Positions 1 to 12,100 of a stretch of 64,000 nt of DNA are shown here, piece after piece; within the stretch, counting starts at the first letter, position 1, and the number at the start of each line of letters is the position of its first letter. This DNA is from Theocolax elegans (lineage: Eukaryota > Arthropoda > Insecta > Hymenoptera > Cerocephalidae), in NCBI GenBank assembly GCA_026168455.1, contig CM047431.1:13690183-13754182 (forward strand), in the 5' to 3' direction. The notes under the pieces were generated by a model. The model ran no database searches. It had not been told where the DNA came from and saw only the letters and a program-made list of their open reading frames with translations. The translations under genes and the position numbers were made by a program.

Positions 1-240
1 ACGATCTTCGTTAAACCGTTTTATTCTAAACTAGTATGTCAAAATGTTCACAAAATTATTTCTGATCTTTCACCAAATTTAAACCGTCATTTTTTTATTT
101 TCAAATAGAAATTTTCAAATTCCAACTTCAGAATCGGAAAGAGCGGAAAATTTAGTTCAGAAAAGTGCTTCTGGTTACTATTTTTGTTTTTTTTTCGACA
201 ATTTTCTAGGCAAATAACCAATCAACTATAAAATTTCGCT
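1..240. other. AT-rich DNA before the satellite array
   Basis: No coding frame or structured repeat is recognisable here. The sequence does not match the satellite monomer, which begins at about 241-250, so this may be the flank of the array or another repeat cut by the window edge. Confidence 0.4.
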
Positions 241-1277
241 ACGGAAGAAATGGGTTAAAGTACTTGCCGAGCTAAAAATTTCTAGCACAAATACGTGCGG
301 TTGCGACTGTATGTTTTGGAGCTATAAACAGTCACGCTGCTCGTTACTTTAGACAGATACTTAAGAGTTTTTCGGCTACGTTTGGGGTTATGGCGATTTT
401 GAATTGGCAATAAATGTTATTTTAATCTATTTTAATATACTCTGTCGTAAAAAGAACAGTACGCGTATTTATTACAGTTATATTTCATAATTTAATTTTT
501 GGGGGTGATATGGGGCTGAAAATTACTTTTTCGAATTCGGGGAGTTGCTGGACTTAAAGTACATGCCGAGCTAAAAATTTCAAGCCCAAGTACGTGCTAG
601 TACCACTGTAAGTTTTGGAGCTATAAACAGCTACGCCGGCTCGTTACTTTAGACAGCGCTCTTGAGGGATTTCCGGCTTCGTTTAGGGGTTGCGGCGATT
701 TCGACTCGGCAATATATTATATTTTAACCCATTTATTGTACTTTGTCGAAATTTCAAGCTCAAATACGTGTAATTGCGACTGTAAGTTTCGGAGCTATAG
801 AGAGAGATACGCTGGCTCGTTACTTTAGACAGCGCTCCTAAGGGTTTTTCGGCTTCGTTTAGGGGCTGTGGCGATTTTGCTTGTCAATAAATTCTATTTT
901 AACCTATTTTAGTGTACTTTGTCAAAAAAAAACAGTACGCGAAATTATTACCTATATTTCATTTTTTTAATTTTTAGGGGTGATTTTATGTTGGAATCTT
1001 TATTATCCAATATTTATTACAGTAATTATCGAGCTAAAAATTTCAAGCCCAAGTGCGTGTGATGGTGACTGTAGATTTCGCAGCTAAAAAGAGTTAGGCT
1101 GTACGTAAATTTAGACCGCGCACTTAAGAGATTTTGGCTTCATGTAGGGGTTGTGGCGATTTTGACTCGGGAATAAATTATATTTTAACCTATTTTAACG
1201 TACTTTTTCGAAATTTCAAGCCCACGTACGTGTGATTGCGACTGTAAGTTTTGGAGCTTAAAACAGTTAAGCTGCAC

Positions 1278-1519
1278 TGAAAGATACTTTCCCCCCTAGC
1301 TATAACTAAAATTAAGGTAATTGTAATATTACTCTTGGCAGCAAATGTTTATTTTTTTAAAGAAATGTGAAATACGTTGCATGTAGCATTACGGCAGATA
1401 TAGACTCAATGAATACCAGACGTATTTCACATTTCTTTAAAAAAATAAACATTTGCTGCCAAGAGTAATACTACAATTACCTTAATTTTAGTTATAGCTA
1501 GGGGGGAAAGTATCTTTCA
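1278..1519. mobile_element. MITE with ~110-bp terminal inverted repeats
   Basis: The left arm begins TGAAAGATACTTTCCCCCCT and its near-perfect reverse complement ends at 1519. The arms pair over about 110 bp and leave only ~40-50 nt of loop, so the whole element can fold into one hairpin. It has no coding capacity. It sits inside a satellite monomer, and the uninterrupted version of the same site is visible near 2113. The next ~136 bp (1520-1655) are also foreign to the monomer and are not explained by the inverted repeat. Confidence 0.85.
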
Positions 1520-1655
1520 ACAGCTCTATGTAGCTGCAAAATTTATAATTTATGTTTGAAGTACGTTTATCGTAGAAATCGACACCTGACTGCAGCGCCA
1601 TTCGAAGCTGCGAGATCGAGCGGCTTTTGATGGAGGCTATAGCTCCGACATCCCC
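1520..1655. other. Non-satellite filler next to the MITE
   Basis: Satellite sequence stops at 1277 and resumes at about 1656 with TTAACTTTAGACAGCGC. The MITE accounts for 1278-1519; this remaining piece matches neither the satellite nor the MITE arms. It may be part of a larger insertion in which the hairpin is only one module, or a second insertion. Confidence 0.5.
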
Positions 1656-3427
1656 TTAACTTTAGACAGCGCTCTTAATGGTTTTTGCACTTCGATTATG
1701 GGTTGTGGTGATTTTGACACAGCAATAAATTCTATTTTAACCTATTTTAGTGTACTTGTCAAAAAAAAAAAACAGTACGCGAAATTATTACCTATATTTC
1801 ATTTTTTTAATTTTTAGGGGTGATTTTATGTTGGAATCTTTATTATCCAATCTTTATTACAGTAATTGTCGAGCTAAAAATGACAAGTCCAAGTGCGTGT
1901 GATGGTGACTGTAGATTTCGCAGCTAAAAGAGTTAGGCTGTACGTAAATTTACACCGCGCTCTTAAGAGATTTTGGCTTCATGTAGGGGTTGTGGCGATT
2001 TTGACTCGGGAATAAATTATATTTTAACCTATTTTAACGTACTTTTTCGAAATTTCAAGCCCACGTACGTGTGATTGCGACTGTAAGTTTTGGAGCTTAA
2101 AACAGTTAAGCTGCACTTAACTTTAGACAGCGCTCTTAATGGTTTTTGCACTTCGTTTATGGGTTGTGGTGATTTTGACACAGCAATAAATTATATTTTA
2201 ACCTGTTTTTACGTAGTCTGTCGTAAAAAGAACAGTACGCGAATTCATTACCATTATATTTAATTTTTTATATTTTTGGGGGTGCCATGGGGTTGAAAAT
2301 TCCTTTTTCGAATTCGGAGGATGACTGGGATTAAAGTAATTTTTGAGCGAAAATATCAAGCCCAAGGGCGTGTCATGGCGACTGTAAGTTTCGGAGCTAT
2401 AAACAGTTACGCTGGCTCGTACTGTAGACAGCGATCTTAATGATTTTTCGGCTTCGTTTAGGGGTTGTGGTGATTTTGATTCAGCAATAAATTATATTTT
2501 AACCTGTTTTTACGTGGTTTGTCGTAAAAAGAAAAGTACGCGAATTTATTACCATTATATTTCATTTTCTTTATTTTTTGGGGGTGACTTGGGGTTGTAA
2601 ATTTCTTTTTCGATTTCGGGGGGGCGGGGGGCGACTGGGCTTAAAGTACTTGACATGCTAAAAATTTCGAGCCCAAATGCGTCTGATTGTGACTGTAAGT
2701 TTTGGAGCTATAAACAGTTACGCTGCACGTAACTTTAGACAGCGCTCTTAAGGGTTTCACGGCTTCGTTTAGAGGTTGTGGCGATTTTGACTCGGCAATA
2801 AATTATATTTTAACCTGTTTTTACGTAGTCTGTCGTAAAAAGACCAGTACGCGAATTTATTACCATTATATTTAATTTTATTTATTTTTTGGGGGTGATT
2901 TGGGACTGAAAATTTCTTTTTCGATTTCGAGGGGTGGCTGGACTTAAAGTACTTGACAAGCTAATAATTTCAAGCCCAAGTGCGTGTGATTGCGACTGTA
3001 AGTTTCGGAACTATAAGCAGTTACGCTGCACGTAACTTTAGACAGCGCTCCTAAGGGTTTCACGGTTTCGTTTAGAGGTTGTGTCGATTTTGACTGGTCA
3101 ATAAATTCTATATTTATTATATTTTAATGTACTCTGTTGAAAAAAGAACAGTACGCGAATTTATTACCATTATATTTAATTTTTTTACTTTTGGGGGTGA
3201 TTTGGGGCTGAAAATTTCTTTTTCGATTTCGGGGGGTGACTCGGCTTAAAGTACATGCCCAGCTAAAAATTTCAAGCCCAAGTACGTGTGATTGCGACTA
3301 GTTTCGGAGCTATAAACAGTTACGCTGCACGTATTTTTAGACAGCGCTCTTAAGGGTTTCACGGCTTCGTTTAGAGGTTGTGGCGAATTTGACTCAGCAA
3401 TAAATTATATTTTAACCTATCTTAAAG

Positions 3428-5153
3428 TGTCGCGTCCCGACGAAAATTATATTATTATTTTTCGTAAAAAGTACTGCGTAGTTTAGAATAAAAATACGGC
3501 GTAGAAGACGAACGAAATAAGGTTGATAAAGAATGATTCTAAGTAAATGCAGTAATATAAAATATAATTTATAGAACTAAGGAACAGATTATTTTACGAG
3601 TGTTTCAAACGAAACAGAGACTGATAAGTAGAGTTGAAGATATTATTCAAAGCCAATACGCATATAAGCGGGATCGCCGATAGTGAGATCGAAACGAAGG
3701 GTTACGCAAGAGTTTTTTTGTACTGCACTATAAAATCAATGCTCGGAGAAGAGCCGGCAATGGGAAACATCGACTAGAAAATTCGAGCATTAGAAGGAAG
3801 TAATAAATTAAGCCGTTCTTTGGGTAACGTCGCAGTAATAAAAGGGGGACAGCAAATTCTCCGAATTAACTACGAAGCGATACAGAAAATGCATGGGATT
3901 CGACAATTTTTAACTACGCACATCTAACGGTCCAATCGGGTGCAAGCACAGAAAAATCGAGAACTACTTACACATCTCCATATAAGGCAAAGTGTAAGAC
4001 AAGGAAAAATGTACGACAAAGACAGATGCATAGATTTTTAGGGTATATAAAGAGGACCCAGAACAGACACAGCCACTCCTAAATTTTCATCTAAAGCTTT
4101 CGCAAGGCGAAGCTCTGCTGGACAACTCTTTGATTTTTATCCGAGGGCGTGGCTCTGCTACTTGAACTTTTAAGTAATACGTATTGAAAATCACAAGAGG
4201 AATCGAGACGTATCATTGACATCTACAAGCCATAGTCGAGGAACTACGACTTCGACATCTGGAAATCGTCGAGCTCCAACAGCATACACATCTAACGTCG
4301 ACGCCCGCAGGTCTAGCAGGACATTATACGGCAATCTGACACCGCTACCCACGTTCAAGGCGGACCTTCGTTCCTCACCGAATATACTCACATATATATA
4401 TATATATACATATATATCTATATATTTGGGTACTTAAGGTATATTCTTTTCGGCTATCTATACGCTTGTATTATTCGTAAAGGCAACCTGATATTTTATG
4501 TTATTTCGATTGCTGAACCAACCGTTTTCTTTTAAAACAATTATTATTATATATTACAATTTATTTATAATAATTATTTGTTGCATTGCATTTGATTTGC
4601 AATATTCGCGGTTTGAAATACACTTGATTAACAATAATTCATGTTTAAAATGACAACAATTTTTAATTAAATCTGCATTTATTTATAATGATTCTTATTT
4701 CGATTATTAATTATTAATGTTTATAATAAAATAACCTTGCGAATATTTTATTATATAACGTGTTAATGTGTTCGCCGTACATTTGTTTATTTAATCAAAA
4801 TTAATCGTTATTCGACTTAAATAATTTTATACAATTGTTAATAAAATAGTGTAAATTTATGTGTTTTTGCCCATTAAAAAGCTGTAATAATTTAGTTTCA
4901 CGTATTCATTTAAAGGAAAACAGCATATTATATTTAAATAAATAATGCATAATTAATACGAAATAAAACATATTATTTTATTTATCCCACATTATATCCT
5001 GCATCTCTACTCTCAAAATAACTTCGCTCGCCACTCCCGGAGACGTAAGGCTAGTCCTAGTCAAACAAGAGCGAAAGGAACGCGAATGGTTTATTAACCA
5101 TTTGCCTTCTTATAATATTTTTTATAGTGATTGGTGCAAGTCTGGACGTGACA
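3428..5153 (+). repeat. 5' LTR of the gypsy element
   Basis: 1,726 bp, TG...CA ends. By eye it differs from the 3' LTR at about seven substitutions plus TA-microsatellite length near 4390-4425, so the insertion is young on the LTR clock. The short frames around 4191-4437 recur in the other LTR and look like chance frames. Confidence 0.95.
4044..4051 (+). promoter_or_regulatory. Candidate TATA box in the 5' LTR
   Basis: TATATAAA lies inside GGGTATATAAAGAGGACCC. Transcription would start about 30 bp downstream, near 4070-4080, and so divide U3 from R. The same motif is present in the 3' LTR near 17886. Inferred from sequence only. Confidence 0.55.
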
Positions 5154-5179
5154 GATTATATTAATTATTATAATAAATT

Positions 5180-5196
5180 TGGTGCATCGGCCGGGA
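5180..5196 (+). promoter_or_regulatory. Primer-binding site for tRNA-Gly
   Basis: TGGTGCATCGGCCGGGA lies 26 bp after the LTR end. It is the reverse complement of CCA plus the 3' acceptor end expected for a eukaryotic tRNA-Gly (GCC) ending ..GATGCA. This is where minus-strand DNA synthesis would be primed. Confidence 0.85.
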
Positions 5197-5253
5197 AACT
5201 CACATTTTTGAGAGAAAAAAAGAGATTAAAGGAATAATGTGTTTAGATGTAAA

Positions 5254-8200
5254 ATGTCAGGTTCGCCTAAAAATACTGATTGTTATGTAAATAAACAAAG
5301 AAACACGAGTTTAGAATTTTCTATGAATGATACGTTATTAAATTTATACAAAGAAAAAGTTCAGACTCTCGATACTCTCGATTTAACTAAAACTTCTAGG
5401 GAAACAGTGCAAAATTTGACAAAAGAAATAAATTATTTAAAGGATAGACTAGAAAAAAGTGCAGCAAATATTTCATTATCTATAAAAATACCTCGCGATT
5501 TTGAATATAGAGAACCTTTTTTTTCCAACTGATCTTTCTATTTCCGAAGTTAGTGAAGACGAACAAGAAGACACAATAATTACTCCCACGCGTGTAAAAC
5601 ATTTTAGTTTAAAACCCGCAGTTTTGAATTACGAGGAACAAAAAGAACTTATCGCGAATAATCCTGTAAAATTTAGTACGCCAGCCCCAATTTATCGTCC
5701 ATATGAACCATTGATTTTAACACCGGATAACGTTATAAGCTCGGTAAGAAAACGGCTCGCGACTGAAGTAAAAAAAGAGTTGTTAGATTCTTATCTCGAG
5801 GAACCTAAAATCATAGAAAGTTTACAAGTAAGTGTAAAAAAAGGGACAACTTTTCAAGGTATCATAAATAAGATTAAAGGCGCGTTAAATATTTTTTCCG
5901 CACCGATCGAAAAAGAGACTGAGGAAGCAAAGGCACTAGTGACAGACACGGCGAAAGTACTCGACGAAAAACTAATTCAAGGCGCGTCAGATTTTACAAT
6001 TCCCTTCGATAATCAATTAATTAAAAGATCACCCGAACAAGCAAACTCTTCTAAGATTAAAGACGAATTATTTAATAAAATTAATTTAGACGAATTAAGA
6101 ACAAGCACCGGAACAAAACCAAAAAAACTAGATAGGAGTGAAGTTAAAAAACAAATTAACAATAAAACAATGACGTCTCAAATTCGAGGTTTATCGCTAA
6201 AGGACGCTCTAGATTTAATACCGCGGTTTAACGGTCATAATATAAATTTATCGCAATTTTTGGACGGATGCAACGAAGCAAAAGAAATTTTACCGTCGGA
6301 GTATGAAAAAGAATTAACAAAACTTATTCGAATGCGTTTAGGGTAAATGTACCAATACCTGCGCGTGTACGAAATCCTGCGGATTTTTCTTTTTTTCTAA
6401 ATAAAATAAATAAAAATCAATTTTTTTCCTTAAAAAAATTCATGCGATTACTATGGGTTAATTGGTACCAGAATAAATAATAATAAGTAATATATATTAA
6501 ATTTATAATTAAGTACAGGTCTTCTAAAAATACAGTGTCAAAAATTGAATAAAATGACTTCATTTCCAAACGATTTCGACACAAATTAGCTAGCTTAAAA
6601 GTCACTTAAAATTTAGTAAATAATTTTGTTAAGCTACGGAAAAAGATTTTTCCATTACTTAAATATATTATTTATTATTTGAAATATTAAAAAAGTGTCA
6701 ATCTATTTAAATAATTATTTAAAAATTGTCAGTAGCATTTGGGCAGTATCCGCAAAGTATGCGCGCATCGCTGCGGCGAAAATTTGACGCAATTGTCCGT
6801 ATTCCTGCGCAGTAACGTGTCAGTACATAACCTAAAAACTACACTACTCTGCAGTACCTTTATCGCAGTTATAATTTCACGTTTAGTGTAAAAATATATT
6901 TTTAATAACTCCAAAAGTAAAGAAACTTGATAGGCAGAAATAAAATAAAACAAAGAAGGAAGCAGGAAAGAATATAATGAGTTGTAAAATATAAAATGTA
7001 AATATACTGCATTAATGTGTATATATATTTTTTCTGTTATAACAATGTTGCTTATAGTACACTGCTGTGATGCATTATTTATTATTGGAACATTAAATAA
7101 AATAATATATATTAGATTTAAGAATAAATTAGTTATAGGCTGCAGAAATGCAGCTAATCATTAACTAATTAGTTTAAGTTAGTATATAAGCTATGTACAG
7201 GTTAATTTATTTACCTCTATAGGGTTTGCAGATGTAATAAATCTGTAATTATTAATGGGTTAAATAAAGAATAAAGAATAAAGAAAAGGTTAGAAAAGAA
7301 GAATTAAATTTACAAAAAGATAATGAAAAAATACGCAAACAAGAAGAATGTTTAAAATAAATGGAAATTTTTAAAATTTAGAAACAAAATGATTTAAAAT
7401 AAAGAAAAGAATCGATAGATACAAAAAGTCTTAAAAAATAAAGAAGCTCAGTTGATCAACAGGCAATGCATAGTAATTTTGGATTTTTTTAGATTTTTAG
7501 AAAAGTTATTTTTTATTTAAAAATTTATTAATATTGCATGTGCATATTTATAAAATATGTTAAAGTTTAAATTAATAAACAAATTACTAATTAAATACTC
7601 TAATGTTTACTTAATATTATTGTAATTAAAACTTTATGGTAAGTAAAAACTATTATTTATAAAAAGTATTTGCCTAAATTATTAACAGCAGGAATAGGGG
7701 CAAAGTTCCGCATTAATACGTTCATTCCATTTTATATTCCGCAGGAATATGTACATTTTGATACGCGAAAAGTTTTTTATTATAAAAAATTTTAATTGAT
7801 AAATAGTAATGTTAAGTATTTTTTTTTAACTACCTAATAGCTTAAACTTTATGTTTAAATAATTTAGATATATCAATATTGATATATTTTCACAAAAAAG
7901 ACTAAAAAATTGGCTGATTCAGCTTGACGCCGCAGGAATTGGTACATTTACCCTATATGGTGAAGCCTTAACTTGTGCGCGCGGAGAAAATTTTAATTCT
8001 ATCAAGGAGATATCCGATTTTTTCGAAAACACCTTCGGATCGATAAAAACATATTACGAGTGGACGGGAGAACTAGCTAAATTAAAACAAAAAAACAATG
8101 AGACAGTCGTTGCTTATTTTAATCGGTTACAAGAAATAAAAAATGAAATAGTCAAAGCGGCCGACAGAGAGGGACGAGTCGCGATAGCAGATCATTTCAT

Positions 8201-9044
8201 GCTTGAACTAAGGCGAGATTGTTTAAAATTCTTTTTAAAAGGGCTTCGTTGGGAAATTCGTGCGCGTTTAGGGACTCCAAGTTCTATAAAACAAGCTCGT
8301 GAACAAGCACTCGAGGTGGAGCGCGAGTTCGCTTGTAGCGTCTTGGACGAGGAGACGCCGAGCCGAGAAGAGACTCGTTTTCGTTCAACTCGAGAAACGC
8401 GTAAAGTAAACTATATTTCTAATAACTCTCCGATTGTATGTCAATATTGTTCTAAGACTGGTCATGGAGCCATAAATTGTTTCAAATTAGCACGAAGTTT
8501 TGCGGAAAGATTTTCCGATAATAACAACCGACGCAATCCCATAAACAGTTCATATAGTCCACAAAATCGCTCGGACAACAGTCGTAATTATAATAGACCA
8601 AATTTACAATTTGGTGGTTGGAATGAGTATCAAAATCAGACGGAATTTTTACCAAATAGAGACAGAGATAAAAATGATTCCTTTGTTCGTTATAATAATA
8701 ATAAATACTCGTCGCAGCAATTTAACAAAGAAGATCGGGGAAATAATTGCGGGACTCGCGGTGTGCGCGAGCCGGTTAATCCAACTTCCCAAGAATCAAG
8801 ATATATTAATAACGAATCGAATAATAATATAAGATCACCAGTTACTTGTTTTCATTGCGGAAAACCCGGTCACATAAAGCGCGATTGTTATAAGTTGCAA
8901 AGAGAAATAAGAGAAGGAAATCAAAATCAGGGAAACACCGATACTCTCTCTCCGAGGAGGGTCGAGAGAGAGGCTACGAATCAAATTCCCTCTACTTCGA
9001 GCGCGGAAACCCGCTCAAACGTCCCCTCCGCACCGCGAAAATAA
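5254..9044 (+). pseudogene. gag: gag of the gypsy element, broken twice
   Basis: Gag would be the structural protein of the cytoplasmic particle. The likely start is the ATG at 5254, after AAA; an upstream GTG at 5239 is less likely. The first part runs to a stop at 5530. The reading then continues one base out of register (frame open to 6346), with the change at an eight-T run at 5517-5524. A 1,613-bp DNA transposon (6341-7953) interrupts the gene; on its far side the frame resumes at 7956 and runs to 9044. The two halves lie in one register once the insert and one TA copy are discounted. The C-terminal part has two CCHC zinc knuckles (CQYCSKTGHGAINC near 8438-8479 and CFHCGKPGHIKRDC near 8847-8888) with an Asn/Arg-rich stretch between them, as in gypsy nucleocapsids. 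As it stands this copy cannot make full-length Gag. Confidence 0.85.
6341..7953. mobile_element. Non-autonomous TA-flanked DNA transposon inside gag
   Basis: It begins GGGTAAATGTACCAATACCT and ends with the inverse, giving 23-bp terminal inverted repeats with one mismatch, bounded by TA on both sides. A TA duplication is typical of the Tc1/mariner superfamily. The 1.6-kb interior is AT-rich with short degenerate frames and no recognisable transposase. Variants of the TIR core (GGTACATTT, CCGCAGGAAT) recur inside near 7715-7765. Its family cannot be settled from the ends alone. Confidence 0.85.
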
Positions 9045-9115
9045 ATTTAAGCCAACAGAGTTCAGCCCCGGTCGTAATCTTCGATACCGGTCAGTTAAGA
9101 CGTCCGTTAAAATTC

Positions 9116-12100
9116 TTGCTAGATACAGGAGCATCGGTAAGTCTAATTAAAGAGTCAGAGGTAGACTCTCGCGTAAAAATTGACGAAAATGATATTATAT
9201 TGTTAAAAGGCATAACTGATCACTCATTAACTACTCGTGGTAAAATTAGAATAGATTTCGAAGGATCTCCCGTGGAGCTCAATTTAGTACATGATTCGTT
9301 CCCTATACAACAAGACGGAATCTTAGGCACCGATTTTTTCCGTAGAAACGATGCAAAAATCAATTATTTGGAACAATATTTAGAATTTAACGGATTAATT
9401 CTCCCCTTTGAAAATGCAAATAATATGCAAACGGATGAATCGATATATATAATGGAGAATATCGAAAATTATGACCGAAAATCAATACGATATATGCCAA
9501 AACCAAGGGAAAACAATGGTTATACGAACATGAAAAATTCAAGATTTTATAATTATACCGATAGTGACTCAGAAACGTCAAGTGATTTTCAATTACACGA
9601 AAATGATGAAACGTTTATAAAATTTGACACAAACAAATCGTATGAAATCTACGAGCAAGAACAAAAAAATGAAAGAAATCAAAATGGCAACGACAAAAAC
9701 CTATACAATCACAGTGAAAAAGAACAAGAGTTATATGACGATTATAAAAATGACGAAATACAAGTACATCAGATCGACGAGGAGTCGGATCTAAGGAATA
9801 ATACATGTAAAGCAAGTGAAAATTGTTATGGATTAATGAAGGAAGAACAGTTACAAATAAATAATGGAAAAGCGCAGTCACGGGTATGTGATATGACTGA
9901 GCTACGTATTAATGAGAAATTTGATGAAATTACTGAAAATTATGGTATTATTGAAGCACCATTGTTCGATAGGATGGCTGAGAGTCCCTCCTGTACTAAT
10001 TATGAAAACGAAGTTGACCTGAAGTATGATATTGAAAATGAAATAAAAAATGAAGAAAATTTATTGAACAAGACAGTCAATAATTGTCGAGTACAAATGG
10101 TTAATGAAATCGAGGAGGGCGATAAATGCGGACCTCGTGAAAATAAGGAAAATTTTGTTGATAAAAAGATGAATTGTCGAGTACAAATGGATTATGAAAT
10201 CGAGGAGGGCGATAAATGCGGACCTCGTAAAAGTAAGGAAGATTTTGTTGATAAAAAGACGAATTGTCGAGTACAAATGGATTATGAAATCGAGGAGGGC
10301 GATAAATGCGGACCTCGTGAAAATAAGGAAGATTTTGTTGATAAAAAGATGAACTGTCCAGTACGAATGGATTACGAAATCGAGGAGGGCGATAAATGCG
10401 GACCTCGTGATAAAAATGTTAGTTATGTTTGTAAATTGGATAACAAAGAATTGGTTATGTCGGGGGAAGAGTTAGATACTATCCCGAGAACCGAAATATT
10501 ATGGATAAACAAACAAGGAACTGAAGAAACTGAAAATGAGATAAATAATGAGAATTTAATAAACATACAAGACGAAAATGAACAATATGAGGACCCTAGC
10601 GATTTTTTATTGAATGAACGAGTTATAAACGAAAATTTACGAAGTGAATTTGTTGAAGCCATACACGAAAACGAAATGAATAACAGTTATTTGGTTTATT
10701 CAAATAAACCTTATATTAATAATTTTTATAGTTATGAAAGTGAAGAGGTCGACATACACGACATTTCTGACGATCGATCTGAAGCGAGGATACTTAACAT
10801 AACGGAGGATACAAGTGCACTTAATCGTAATGAACGGTTAAAAGAAGCCTTGTATTTTGATAAAATGGACGAGGAACAAAGACAATCTATAGAAAATTTA
10901 ATTGATAAATATTCGGATTGTTTCTGTCTAAAAGGAGAAAAATTAGGCGTGACAAATGCTATAGAACATAAGATACCGACTGTCGACGACATACCAATCA
11001 CAGCTAAGCCATATAGATTTCCTCATGCTCTCAAAAGCGAACTTGATAAACAATTAAAAGAAATGATTGAAGGAGACATAATTGAACCATCAAGTTCCAA
11101 TTATACATCACCTGTTTTTCTAGTAACAAAAAAGCCTGATAGTCAGGGTAATAAACGATACCGACTAGTTGTCGATTTTCGACAATTAAACGATAAAACC
11201 GTAAAGGATCGATACCCATTACCTAATATACTAGATATTATCGATCAAATCGGACCAGAGAATCGTGTATTCACCGTCTTGGATTTATGTCAAGGATTTT
11301 TACAAGTTCCGTTAGCTCAAGAAGATCGACATAAAACAGCTTTTGCATCTTCATTCGGTTTATGTCAATTTAAAACAATGCCTATGGGATTATGCAATTC
11401 TCCAGCCACTTTTCAAAGAATGATTGATCGTGTTTTCGAGGGCATGCAAGGCAAAGAAATATTTTTATTCCTTGACGACGCAGTTATATACGCTAAAAAT
11501 ATTCAGGAACATAACCAAAAGTTTGAAAAATTTTTGCAAAGAGTACGCGCCGCAAATCTGAAATTACAGCCAGACAAATGTGAATTTTTGAAGAGAGAAG
11601 TAGTGTATCTGGGACACGTACTATCACCAGACGGGGTTTTGCCGGATCCAAAAAAATTAGAAGCAGTAAAAAAATTTCCAATTCCAAAAACAGTGAAAAA
11701 CATACGTCAATTTTTAGGATTAGCAGGTTATTATAGACGATTCATTGCGAATTTTTCGGGTATTGCTAGACCATTAAGTAATTTATTAAAGAAAGACGCA
11801 CCCTTCCTATGGTCCAGCGATGTTCAAAAGGCATTCGATGATTTAAGAGAAAAATTGTGTAAACAACCAATACTACAAATTGCAGATTTTAATAAACCAT
11901 TTATAGTGACTTGTGACGCTAGCGGTACAGCAATAGGAGCAATATTATCACAAGGAGAAGTGGGAACCGACCTACCAGTTGCTTATGTTTCACGAGTATT
12001 AAACAAAGCCGAGCAAAAATATGATACTTATTCAAGGGAAGCATTAGCCATACTGTATGCCGTTACTCAGTTCGATTGCTATCTAAGAGGCCGTCGTTTC

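Larger units (their letters stand above)
241..3427 (+). repeat. ~300-bp satellite array, left block
   Basis: Tandem diverged monomers of about 300-310 bp. Landmarks recur in each: GCGACTGTAAGTTTCGGAGC, then a TTAGACAGCGCTCTTAAGG stretch, then CAGTACGCGAATTTATTACC, then a G-rich GGGGGTGATTTGGGG stretch. Some monomers are shortened to ~165 bp (near 750, 1210 and 2050) by the same internal deletion. A ~380-bp segment starting near 896 recurs near 1735, so higher-order duplication occurred here too. The array resumes after the LTR retrotransposon at 19004. The open frames seen in it are repeat shadows, not genes. Confidence 0.93.

Noticed and set aside
4191..4437. Overlapping 66- and 73-codon frames in both LTRs
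   Set aside because: They overlap on opposite strands, have no family features and run into the TA microsatellite. LTR conservation alone explains their recurrence.
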